Assembly: GCA_002691085.1 (NCBI GenBank)
Contig: NZGX01000012.1
Coordinates: 1-9,652, forward strand
Length of the DNA stretch: 9,652 nt
DNA from: Rhodospirillaceae bacterium
GTDB taxonomy: Bacteria > Pseudomonadota > Alphaproteobacteria > Rhodospirillales > Rhodospirillaceae
Direction: 5' to 3'
Part shown: positions 1 to 5,851 of the stretch, one piece after another
How positions within the stretch are numbered: the first letter of the stretch is position 1
Layout: each line of letters opens with the position of its first letter
Translations under genes and position numbers: made by a program
Notes under the pieces: model-generated
Seen by the model: the letters and a program-made list of their open reading frames with translations, nothing else
What the model was told of the DNA's origin: nothing
Database searches by the model: none

Positions 1-108
1 TAATTTCATTTATTTGCTCATTATATTTTTTTAAAAATATGATTTTTATATTATGATATGCATATATCTTATATTACTCTTTAATTTCTTTATTTGGAAA
101 TTATCTTT

Positions 109-651
109 ATGGATAGAATTCTAGAAAACTTATATTCAAAGACTTATCCAATCTTGGTGTTTATTTTTCTATTTTTTTTTGTATGTATTGCTTATATTCC
201 TCATACGTCAAGTAATGTTTCCATTGGGAAATTTTCGTCGCTACCCATACCAAGGTTTATTTCTCTAAAAACCGAACCTGTCTACATGAGAAGGGGTCCA
301 GGAATTCGGTATCCTATTTTATGGGTATATCAGAAAAGAAGCCTTCCTCTAGAAATCATAGAAGAGTTCAATACATGGAGAAAAGTTAGAGACCCAGATG
401 GGGCTGAAGGTTGGATACACCAGAGCATGCTAACTGGTAAGAGATCAGGCCTAGTTATGAATGACTTAGCTGAAATGTATAAAGGTTCAAATTCTCGGAG
501 TGAAGTTATGGCAAAAATAGAAAGAAGTGTTATTTTAACTATAATTTCTTGTCCTAAAAAAATAAACTTCTGCAATGTAAGATATAATGATCTAAAAGGA
601 TGGATTAAAAAAGAAAATCTTTGGGGAATATACCCTGATGAGATTATTTAG
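109..651 (+). CDS. Membrane-anchored SH3-domain protein (SH3_4/DUF1058-like)
   Basis: Bacterial SH3-like protein, probably acting at the cell envelope; the exact role is unknown. With the ATG at 109 the product is 180 residues. Residues about 13-31 form one hydrophobic segment (signal anchor or uncleaved signal peptide). A first SH3-like unit follows (about residues 52-113) with the family hallmarks YMRRGPGIRYPILW, WRKVRDPDGAEGWIH and SMLTGKR. A second, degenerate unit (about 122-175) ends in NVRYNDLKGWIKKENLWG. The frame is open upstream to a TTG at 94, but the ATG at 109 is preferred: GGA at 96-98 can serve as a weak ribosome site for it, and nothing usable precedes the TTG. The stop lies 10 nt from the convergent DUF3501 gene. 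Family assignment is sound; binding to peptidoglycan or protein is inference. Confidence 0.85.
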   Translation: MDRILENLYSKTYPILVFIFLFFFVCIAYIPHTSSNVSIGKFSSLPIPRFISLKTEPVYMRRGPGIRYPILWVYQKRSLPLEIIEEFNTWRKVRDPDGAEGWIHQSMLTGKRSGLVMNDLAEMYKGSNSRSEVMAKIERSVILTIISCPKKINFCNVRYNDLKGWIKKENLWGIYPDEII

Positions 652-661
652 TTAAATTAGT

Positions 662-1264
662 CTATTTAAAATCATTAATTAGAGAGTCTCTAACCTCCTC
701 TGTTAGCATTGCAGAATGACTGTAATTATCGTGTTCAATAGAAATATACGCTACGAGTTCTTTATTTTTAAATAATTCCTTCTGCAAACTATTAAACTTA
801 AAGTGTAAAAAGTGGACCGATGAAGTTTTACCGTCGCTATTAGTCCTCTCAGTATCATCAGTTGGAATGGCTAGAATTTTTTCATTATTAATATTTATTG
901 AAATTTTATCTTCAATATGACCTAGCATATGTAGTTGTTTCTTTCTCCTATCAGCATCTTCAATTTCAATAAGCAATGTTGCAACAAGTTCATTTCCATC
1001 TGGCAAAAGCGGGTTGTAAGCTTCAATTTCATCATTTATTTGTTCATCACCTCCGCCTTCTATAAAAAGCATTTCTTGTATCTGTGACCACAAAGTTATG
1101 TAGTTTTCAAAATGAAAAAGTACAAAAGGACCAACGTGTACACGCCTAGCCAACTTTCTCTGCATTAAGGATCTTCTATGTTCTTTTCTGATCTTTTTAT
1201 ATTCATCCATAGGCATAATATCATCTGCTGTAATTCGTCCTGCATTTTCATTTAAAACAACCAT
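662..1264 (-). CDS. DUF3501 family protein
   Basis: A 200-residue cytoplasmic protein of the DUF3501 family, with no assigned biochemical function. The family signature is clear: ITADDIMPMDEYKKIRKEHR near the N-terminus (residues 11-30), VGPFVLFHFENYITLWSQIQ (44-63) running into EMLFIE, and the YNPLLPDGNELVATLLIEIE block (83-102). No signal peptide, membrane segment or cysteine is visible, so it is unlikely to hold an Fe-S centre itself. Start ATG at 1264 is preceded by AGGAA nine bases upstream. It is the last gene of the run rubrerythrin, Fe-S protein, DUF3501, only 17 nt after the Fe-S gene stop, so co-transcription is likely. From that context (inference) it may be an accessory of the rubrerythrin redox system. 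Family membership is confident; the role is not known. Confidence 0.92.
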   Translation of the reverse strand: MVVLNENAGRITADDIMPMDEYKKIRKEHRRSLMQRKLARRVHVGPFVLFHFENYITLWSQIQEMLFIEGGGDEQINDEIEAYNPLLPDGNELVATLLIEIEDADRRKKQLHMLGHIEDKISININNEKILAIPTDDTERTNSDGKTSSVHFLHFKFNSLQKELFKNKELVAYISIEHDNYSHSAMLTEEVRDSLINDFK

Positions 1265-1281
1265 TTTATTTATTTCCTAAA

Positions 1282-2628
1282 TTAATTATCTAATCCGTAG
1301 GCTTTTGAAAGAAGCTGAATTGGATGTAGAGTTTTATTTTCCATAATATTTTTATTGTCGCTAGGTTCCAATCCTTGGGATAAGTGTTTTGCTGCAAGGG
1401 GACATTCAGAACATGTATATTTTGGGTTATTTGTCTTAATTTTTCTAATTGTACCTTTTGCAAACTTCATAGCATTTTCAAAATTCTGTTTTTTAACACC
1501 CCATGATCCACCGTGACCAGAACAGCGCTCTATAACATTCACATTTGCGTTTGGAATAAGACGAAGCATTTCTGCACCTTTAGCACCAATATTTTGAGCT
1601 CTACCATGACATGACAGATGCAAAGAGATAGGACCCTCTAAAGGGTTTATTCCAGGAGCTAAACCAATATCTTTATTGAGCTGAACAAGAAACTCAGAAA
1701 TATCATAAGTCAATTTAGATAACTCTTTAACGTCTTTATTTTCTGGAAGCACTAGAGGCCATTCTGATTTCATCATTAACGTGCATGATGGTACAGTTGA
1801 GACAATCGGGATTTTTTTTTCTAGAAATGGTCTCAATTCCCTTGCTGTTTTTTCAGCATTTTCAGCAACACGTTTAATATCACCCTGTTCAAGTTGAGGC
1901 ATCCCGCAGCATCGTGGATAGACAACATGAGATTTGATACCGTTATAGGCTAAAACTTTTAAAGCTGCATCCCCAATAGAGGGTTCATTATAATTAATAA
2001 AACAAGTAGAAAAGAATACAACTTCTTTACCATAAGAAGGGGCAGAATTATTTATAACAGTAGGAAATTTTTTTGTTTTGGAAACAAATGTGTAATTAAA
2101 AAACTTAGGAAGCTCCACACTTTTATGTATACCTATTACTAGTTGCATAAACTTCCTTGTTAGAGTATTTGTTTTTTTTGTTATCCAATTAAATATTGTT
2201 GATAGAAAAGATGAGATTATTTTACCATTTCTATCTATTTCTGTAATTTGTCTATCAAAAAAATTAAGCTTATTTTTTGAGTTTTCAAAAACGCGATAAC
2301 GCAACATTAAATGAGGGAAATCAATATTGAACTCATGAGGTGGAACGTAAGGACATTTTGTTAAGTAACACATGTCACATAAGGTACATGAATCGACAAC
2401 ACCCTTAAAATCTCGCGAGTCAACACCCTCTAATTCTTCATCATCTTTTTCGTCAATTAAGTCGAATAATTTAGGAAAAGAATCACAAAGGTTAAAACAT
2501 CTCCTACACCCATGGCATATTTCGAATTGTCGACGCATTTCAGAATCGATTTTGCTGTCATCAACAAAATCTGGATTTTTCCAATCAATAGGTAGGCGAG
2601 TTGGAGCATCCAAACTACCTTCACGCAT
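1282..2628 (-). CDS. Heterodisulfide reductase-related (4Fe-4S)/CCG-domain protein (GlpC/HdrD-like)
   Basis: A 448-residue soluble iron-sulfur protein. The N-terminal ferredoxin-like part carries two cysteine clusters: C38-x2-C41-x2-C44-x3-C48 and C81-x2-C84-x2-C87-x4-C92-P, consistent with two 4Fe-4S clusters. The C-terminal half has two CCG (HdrB/D-type) domains: one with STCFINYNEP and RCCGMPQ, the second with LSCHGRAQN, RCSGHGGSWG and CSECP. The second motif reads C-S-G instead of C-C-G; I believe this is normal for this subgroup but could not check. No membrane segment is convincing, unlike NarI- or HdrE-coupled relatives. Start ATG at 2628 has GAGG five bases upstream. It lies 65 nt after rubrerythrin and 17 nt before DUF3501. 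Inferred role: electron transfer, possibly to the rubredoxin-less rubrerythrin. GlpC (glycerol-3-phosphate dehydrogenase subunit) is less likely because no glpA or glpB is near. Confidence 0.9.
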   Translation of the reverse strand: MREGSLDAPTRLPIDWKNPDFVDDSKIDSEMRRQFEICHGCRRCFNLCDSFPKLFDLIDEKDDEELEGVDSRDFKGVVDSCTLCDMCYLTKCPYVPPHEFNIDFPHLMLRYRVFENSKNKLNFFDRQITEIDRNGKIISSFLSTIFNWITKKTNTLTRKFMQLVIGIHKSVELPKFFNYTFVSKTKKFPTVINNSAPSYGKEVVFFSTCFINYNEPSIGDAALKVLAYNGIKSHVVYPRCCGMPQLEQGDIKRVAENAEKTARELRPFLEKKIPIVSTVPSCTLMMKSEWPLVLPENKDVKELSKLTYDISEFLVQLNKDIGLAPGINPLEGPISLHLSCHGRAQNIGAKGAEMLRLIPNANVNVIERCSGHGGSWGVKKQNFENAMKFAKGTIRKIKTNNPKYTCSECPLAAKHLSQGLEPSDNKNIMENKTLHPIQLLSKAYGLDN

Positions 2629-2693
2629 TTTGGCCTCAATAAATCGAATATAATTTAATACTAGCGGATTGTAGTAACCAGAATTCTATAATT

Positions 2694-3113
2694 CTAGCTA
2701 ATAGAATCTAAAGCCTTTTGAAACTTCCCAGCATGTGACTTTTCTGCCTTTGCTAGAGTCTCAAACCAATCTGCAATCTCTTCAAAACCCTCTTCTCTTG
2801 CAGTCTTAGCCATTCCTGGATACATGTCAGTGTATTCATGTGTTTCACCGGCAACTGAAGCTTCTAAATTAATTTTTGTACTACCTATCGGTAAGCCTGT
2901 TGCAGGATCACCAGCCTCTTCTAAATACTCAAGATGACCGTGTGCATGTCCTGTTTCTCCTTCAGCAGTGCTTCTAAAGAGAGCTGAAATTTCATTTTCA
3001 CCCTCAATATCAGCCTTCTGAGCAAAGTATAGATATCTTCTATTTGCTTGACTCTCGCCTGCAAAAGCAGCTTTCAAATTGTTTTCTGTTTTACTTCCTT
3101 TAAGCTCTGCCAT
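2694..3113 (-). CDS. rbr: Rubrerythrin, short form without rubredoxin domain
   Basis: Non-haem di-iron protein of the rubrerythrin family, which reduces hydrogen peroxide to water in the cytoplasm. The 139 residues form only the four-helix ferritin-like domain. The expected ligands are all in place: E20 (AFAGESQANRRY), E53 and H56 (EGETGH), E90 and E93 (GETHEY), E124 and H127 (AEKSH). The C-terminal rubredoxin-like FeCys4 domain of classical rubrerythrins (about 190 residues) is absent and no cysteine is present, so an external electron donor is needed. Start ATG at 3113 has an excellent GAGGTG ribosome site at 3119-3124. It is first of three co-oriented genes, with an Irr-box-like palindrome and a promoter in its 152-nt upstream gap. 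Sulerythrin/erythrin-type proteins are the closest alternative label. Confidence 0.95.
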   Translation of the reverse strand: MAELKGSKTENNLKAAFAGESQANRRYLYFAQKADIEGENEISALFRSTAEGETGHAHGHLEYLEEAGDPATGLPIGSTKINLEASVAGETHEYTDMYPGMAKTAREEGFEEIADWFETLAKAEKSHAGKFQKALDSIS

Positions 3114-3209
3114 TTTTTCACCTCATATTTTACTGTATATTTTTTTTACGATAATTTTGATTTGTTGGTTTAATTTTTTTCTTAATCATTGAAAATTTTA
3201 CAGATTTTC

Positions 3210-3238
3210 ATTTTGGATTGATTATCTCAAAAAGTCAA
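3210..3238 (-). promoter_or_regulatory. Putative sigma-70 promoter of the rubrerythrin operon
   Basis: On the minus strand TTGACT (3238-3233) is followed after 17 nt by CAAAAT (3215-3210), a good -35 and a 4/6 -10. The transcript would start near 3203, leaving a leader of about 90 nt before rubrerythrin. It sits 4 nt downstream of the ICE-like palindrome. Judged by consensus match only. Confidence 0.45.
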
Positions 3239-3242
3239 CTAG

Positions 3243-3259
3243 TTTAGAATAGTTCTAAA
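3243..3259. promoter_or_regulatory. Irr (ICE-box-like) operator upstream of rubrerythrin
   Basis: A perfect inverted repeat, TTTAGAA-TAG-TTCTAAA, lies 6 nt past the irr stop codon and 4 nt upstream of the candidate rubrerythrin -35 box. The half-sites match the iron-control element bound by Irr in alphaproteobacteria, as I recall it. The adjacent gene is itself an irr homologue, which supports the reading. Binding and sign of control (occlusion or activation from just upstream of -35) are inference. Confidence 0.75.
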
Positions 3260-3265
3260 ATAAAC

Positions 3266-3661
3266 CTAGCCATCAACTCTTATTACAACGTCCACGCAGT
3301 TTACATCAAAGCCATTCTTCTTTTCTGGCATTGGACTTATTTTAAGCTCCTCTATACTTATGTCTTCTAGTTTTCCAGTTTTTTCAAAGTAATAGTGATA
3401 ATGTCTTTTGATATTTGTATCAAAATATGATCGTGATGGATCAATAGAAATTTCCCTCAATAATCCATGTGATGTGAAAACATTTAGCACGTTATAAATT
3501 GTTGCTAATGAGATATTAATATCCCTATCTATTAGTTCTGAGTAGAGTGAATCAGCAGTCACATGCATTTGTGGACCAGAAAACAGATAATGAGAAATCA
3601 ATAACCTTTGCTTCGTTGGCCGCAATCCAGCATCTCGGAGTTTCTTTTCTAAATCGTTCAT
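3266..3661 (-). CDS. irr: Irr-type Fur-family transcriptional regulator
   Basis: Iron/haem-responsive regulator of the Fur superfamily, Irr branch; in Rhizobiales Irr controls iron-using genes under iron limitation. With ATG at 3661 the protein is 131 residues. The N-terminal winged helix shows AGLRPTKQR (11-19) and recognition-helix region ISLATIYNVLNVFTSHGLL (50-68). The middle has RSYFDTN and a histidine patch at H87/H89 (RHYHYYFE), as in Irr and unlike the HHDH-x-C-x2-C of Fur or PerR. There is a single cysteine near the C-terminus (VNCVDVVIRV), so no CxxC structural zinc site. No Cys-Pro haem motif of the Bradyrhizobium type is present. The frame opens with a GTG at 3676, but that codon overlaps the ribosome site. 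It is divergent from the orphan gene at 3816 and followed 152 nt later by rubrerythrin, its likely target. Confidence 0.9.
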   Translation of the reverse strand: MNDLEKKLRDAGLRPTKQRLLISHYLFSGPQMHVTADSLYSELIDRDINISLATIYNVLNVFTSHGLLREISIDPSRSYFDTNIKRHYHYYFEKTGKLEDISIEELKISPMPEKKNGFDVNCVDVVIRVDG

Positions 3662-3668
3662 GCTTCTA

Positions 3669-3674
3669 CACCTC
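3669..3674 (-). promoter_or_regulatory. Shine-Dalgarno GAGGTG that fixes the irr start
   Basis: GAGGTG ends 7 nt before the ATG at 3661-3659. The longer reading frame would start at a GTG (3676-3674) that overlaps this motif, so the shorter 131-residue start is preferred. Confidence 0.8.
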
Positions 3675-3815
3675 ACAAAAATCTGATTAAATATAATATA
3701 TTTTACTTATAATGTTTTGGCGAATTAATATTTATGCTTGCTCAGTCAAAGTTATTACAATTAGGTAGAATATCAAACCTTGCCAAGTTGTTCAATTTCA
3801 TTGTAACTGTCTCAT

Positions 3816-4133
3816 ATGTACTACAAATCATACTTTCATAGAATTCTTATAGCTTCAATCGTAGCTATAGTAATTACCTTTACTCTTGGGTTATTGGTAA
3901 TGTGGTTAAACGGCTTTGTTGATAGAGATAACCCAGATACTGTAGAGGTGTTTTCTGTTTGTAAATTTGATGATGAGAATACTTCTAATGAAATAAAGAA
4001 TCCTTTTTTAAAAGAAAATATTGAAATAAAATGTGAAAACGAAGATGAGACTAAACCATTAATACTTGAGTGGTTTGATAGGCTTTTTAATGAAGATTTT
4101 GATAAAAATTATATTAGGAAAAACCCCAAATAA
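3816..4133 (+). CDS. Hypothetical single-pass membrane protein with acidic tail
   Basis: I do not recognise this 105-residue protein. Residues 10-31 (ILIASIVAIVITFTLGLLVM, then WL) form one strong transmembrane helix after a short basic N-terminus (K4, H8, R9), which predicts N-in and an extracytoplasmic C-terminal tail. The tail of about 70 residues is rich in Asp, Glu, Asn and Lys and has two cysteines, C49 and C73, that could form a disulfide or bind metal. ATG at 3816 has no clear ribosome site, which lowers confidence in the exact start. The hydrophobic-then-polar pattern argues for a real gene. It is divergent from irr (154-nt gap) and ends 19 nt from the convergent cold-shock gene. Placement beside irr may be chance; an envelope role is only a guess from topology. 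Confidence 0.6.
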   Translation: MYYKSYFHRILIASIVAIVITFTLGLLVMWLNGFVDRDNPDTVEVFSVCKFDDENTSNEIKNPFLKENIEIKCENEDETKPLILEWFDRLFNEDFDKNYIRKNPK

Positions 4134-4152
4134 TATATAATAAAACAACTCT

Positions 4153-4656
4153 CTAGCTAGAATTTTTGTCAGATATTATCTCTACCTCTACTGCCATTGG
4201 TCCTTTATCTCCATCTTGAACTTTTAGTTTAACTTTTTGACCAGGCTCTAAGCGGTCTAGGTTTGATCTTTGAAGAGCACTTATTCCAATAAAGATATCA
4301 TTACCCCCACCTTCTGGAACTCCGAAACCATATCCTTTTTCTGCTGCAAAAAACTTAATATCGCAATTTAATTCCGATAAAACTCCCTCAATCTTTTCTT
4401 CGTTTACAGTGGAGTTATCTACATCTTTTATATTAGCTACTTGTGGTCCTTTGGGGCCATCTGAAATATCACAAGTTATCGTTGCGCCCTGACGAAGGGT
4501 TCTCAACCCTGCCTCATGTAAAACTGACACATGTAAAAAAGCATCAGCTGCTCCGTCGGAAGGAGCGACAAAACCAAATCCTTTTGCTGGGTTGAACCAC
4601 TTGACCGTTGCAGTTACGCCTGATCGGGTAATCCCAGCCTGAGGCAACGATTCCAT
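4153..4656 (-). CDS. Double cold-shock-domain protein (CspA/CspD-like)
   Basis: Nucleic-acid-binding protein with two cold-shock domains, the arrangement common in alphaproteobacteria; family members bind single-stranded RNA or DNA. The length is 167 residues. Domain 1 (about 14-78) has VKWFNPAKGFGFV with RNP1 KGFGFV at 25-30 and RNP2 AFLHV at 39-43. Domain 2 (about 89-160) has KFFAAEKGYGFGV with RNP1 at 107-113 and RNP2 IFIGI at 121-125. In domain 2 the usual RNP2 histidine is glycine (G124) and the KWF of domain 1 reads KFF, so domain 2 is diverged and may bind weakly. An acidic, polar linker (about 79-88) joins them. Start ATG at 4656 has only weak purine stretches upstream (AAGG, GAG). 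A consensus TATAAT lies about 55 nt upstream. Whether expression is cold-, growth-phase- or stress-dependent cannot be told from sequence. Confidence 0.92.
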   Translation of the reverse strand: MESLPQAGITRSGVTATVKWFNPAKGFGFVAPSDGAADAFLHVSVLHEAGLRTLRQGATITCDISDGPKGPQVANIKDVDNSTVNEEKIEGVLSELNCDIKFFAAEKGYGFGVPEGGGNDIFIGISALQRSNLDRLEPGQKVKLKVQDGDKGPMAVEVEIISDKNSS

Positions 4657-4710
4657 ATAAGCACTCGACCTTAGATATAACTGTTTTGTAATGTTACGCT
4701 TAAATTAGTG

Positions 4711-4716
4711 ATTATA
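4711..4716 (-). promoter_or_regulatory. Putative -10 box of the cold-shock gene
   Basis: Perfect TATAAT on the minus strand, predicting a start near 4704 and a leader of about 48 nt. No convincing -35 box lies 16-18 nt upstream, so this is a tentative call. Confidence 0.35.
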
Positions 4717-4819
4717 CTAATAATTTACAAAGAAATACATAATATCAATAACTTAGTTGTTTCATTTGTATATTCTTAAGCTGTTGATATTTTAAAAAAA
4801 TTGTTCGACTCCGTATTAT

Positions 4820-4866
4820 TATTTAAATGGTATTTTGCCAGACCTAGGTGTAATCTCATTTAAATA
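4820..4866. repeat. 10-bp inverted repeat flanking a small palindrome upstream of the hydrolase
   Basis: TATTTAAATG (4820-4829) and CATTTAAATA (4857-4866) are perfect inverted copies, 27 nt apart. Between them lies the 8-bp palindrome ACCTAGGT (4842-4849) and a -35-like TTGCCA (4835-4840). The right arm touches the hydrolase -10 region, so this could be an operator. The arms are AT-only apart from one G/C pair, so chance is possible in this composition. Confidence 0.35.
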
Positions 4867-4875
4867 TAATATAAT
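4865..4875 (+). promoter_or_regulatory. Putative -10 region of the alpha/beta hydrolase gene
   Basis: Two overlapping TATAAT hexamers (4865-4870 and 4870-4875). The second predicts a start about 11 nt before the ATG at 4893, a very short leader, which fits the absence of a strong ribosome site. No good -35 is spaced correctly. Confidence 0.35.
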
Positions 4876-4892
4876 TACTGAATAAGAATAAT

Positions 4893-5795
4893 ATGCATCG
4901 ATATTTCTTTCTTCTACTTGTGTTTACATTTTCAACAAACTTATCGGCGGAAAATATGTCACCAAGTTTTATAAATGTTAGAAGTAATGATGGAACTAAT
5001 TTGAATGTTGTTCGTTTTGGAAATAATAACAGTCCTGAAATACTTTTTATTCATGGGTTTTCTCAATCTTATTTAAGTTGGAACAAACAATATACAAGTG
5101 ATCTAGCAAATAATTTCTCATTAGTTACCTTTGATTTACGTGGGCATGGTTCTTCAGAAAAACCAATCAACCCTAAAGCTTACCAATCACCAGAACTTTG
5201 GGCCAGTGATGTATCAAATATTATAAATGCTTTAGATCTAAAAAAACCAATACTTGTGGGTTGGTCTTGGGCTGGTTTTATTATAATGAATTATATTAGA
5301 TATTATGGGACAGATGCTATTTCAGGTATAAACCTCGTTGGAGCAAATACTTCTCTTTTGGGACCAATACCACCTCCGCCCTCTCTGCCAGAGGAGAATC
5401 AAAACTGGATGCAGCAACTAATTTCAAACAATATCGAAGATAATTTGTCTGGTGTTAAATACTTTGTTGACTTAATGGTTGCCAAAAAATTATCAAATCC
5501 AGATAGAGAAAATAATATAATCCTAAATATGCTTACCCCACCATATGTAAGAAAAGCTATGTTAGGATACCCTAAAGACAATAGCGATTTAATACAGAAG
5601 ATATCAGTACCAGTTTTAATAAGTCATGGAACAAATGATAAAATAGTAAATTATCCTGATGTTGAAAAAGTTGCAAATGTCTTAACGAACTCTGAGTTAT
5701 CAACATATATTGATATTGGACATGCTCCTTTCATGGAATCACCAAAAAGGTTTAATAAAGAGCTGTCTTCTTTTGTTCATAAATACTCTAAATAA
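4893..5795 (+). CDS. Exported alpha/beta-fold hydrolase
   Basis: Serine hydrolase of the alpha/beta superfamily, 300 residues, most like the haloperoxidase/esterase (Abhydrolase_1) group; the substrate cannot be read from sequence. The N-terminus (residues 1-19, hydrophobic core YFFLLLVFTF, ending NLSA) is a likely Sec signal peptide, placing the enzyme in the periplasm or outside. The fold is complete: oxyanion-loop motif FIHGFSQS (52-59), DLRGHGSS (81-88), nucleophile elbow GWSWAG with S125, acid D249 in HGTNDKIV, and H277 in DIGHAPF. The elbow has Ala at the fifth position instead of the commoner Gly, which is tolerated in the family. A proline run (PIPPPP, 158-163) begins the lid region. 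It is flanked by divergent csp and the non-coding region at 5796, so it is probably monocistronic. No lipobox cysteine is present. Confidence 0.9.
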   Translation: MHRYFFLLLVFTFSTNLSAENMSPSFINVRSNDGTNLNVVRFGNNNSPEILFIHGFSQSYLSWNKQYTSDLANNFSLVTFDLRGHGSSEKPINPKAYQSPELWASDVSNIINALDLKKPILVGWSWAGFIIMNYIRYYGTDAISGINLVGANTSLLGPIPPPPSLPEENQNWMQQLISNNIEDNLSGVKYFVDLMVAKKLSNPDRENNIILNMLTPPYVRKAMLGYPKDNSDLIQKISVPVLISHGTNDKIVNYPDVEKVANVLTNSELSTYIDIGHAPFMESPKRFNKELSSFVHKYSK

Positions 5796-5825
5796 CGAAG
5801 CATATTTTATTATAAATTACATAAG

Positions 5826-5841
5826 TGGCATGTAAATTGCA
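5826..5841 (+). promoter_or_regulatory. Putative sigma-54 (RpoN) promoter
   Basis: TGGCATG-TAAA-TTGCA matches the sigma-54 consensus TGGCACG-N4-TTGCW at all but one position (C to T), with the invariant GG (5827-5828) and GC (5839-5840) correctly spaced. The predicted start is near 5852, ten bases before a long RNA stem. A CATAAT (5840-5845) overlaps it and could act as a sigma-70 -10, but no -35 fits. No enhancer site was identified. An RpoN gene and its activator would have to be elsewhere in the genome. Confidence 0.6.
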
Positions 5842-5851
5842 TAATTTTAAT

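Noticed and set aside
23..65. AT-only inverted repeat (23-40) and the ATATGCATAT palindrome (56-65)
   Set aside because: Low complexity; expected by chance in this composition, and no T-tract or promoter arrangement gives it meaning.
330..575. Minus-strand open frame of 81 codons inside the SH3 gene
   Set aside because: It lies entirely antisense to a recognisable SH3 domain and shows no family features.
2372..2653. Plus- and minus-strand open frames overlapping the N-terminus of the Fe-S protein
   Set aside because: They overlap the ferredoxin cysteine motifs in other frames; no domain or ribosome site supports them.
2680..2690. AGAATTCT palindrome and AGAATT repeats between rubrerythrin and the Fe-S gene, considered as a second Irr box
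   Set aside because: The half-site spacing does not match the 7-3-7 palindrome and the flanks differ.
3191..3209. GAAAAT/ATTTTC inverted repeat in the rubrerythrin leader
   Set aside because: Six AT-rich base pairs only; too weak to call a terminator or operator.
3662..3676. GTG start at 3676 for irr
   Set aside because: The GTG overlaps the GAGGTG ribosome site that correctly serves the ATG at 3661.
5399..5581. Minus-strand 60-codon frame inside the hydrolase
   Set aside because: Antisense shadow of a complete alpha/beta hydrolase.
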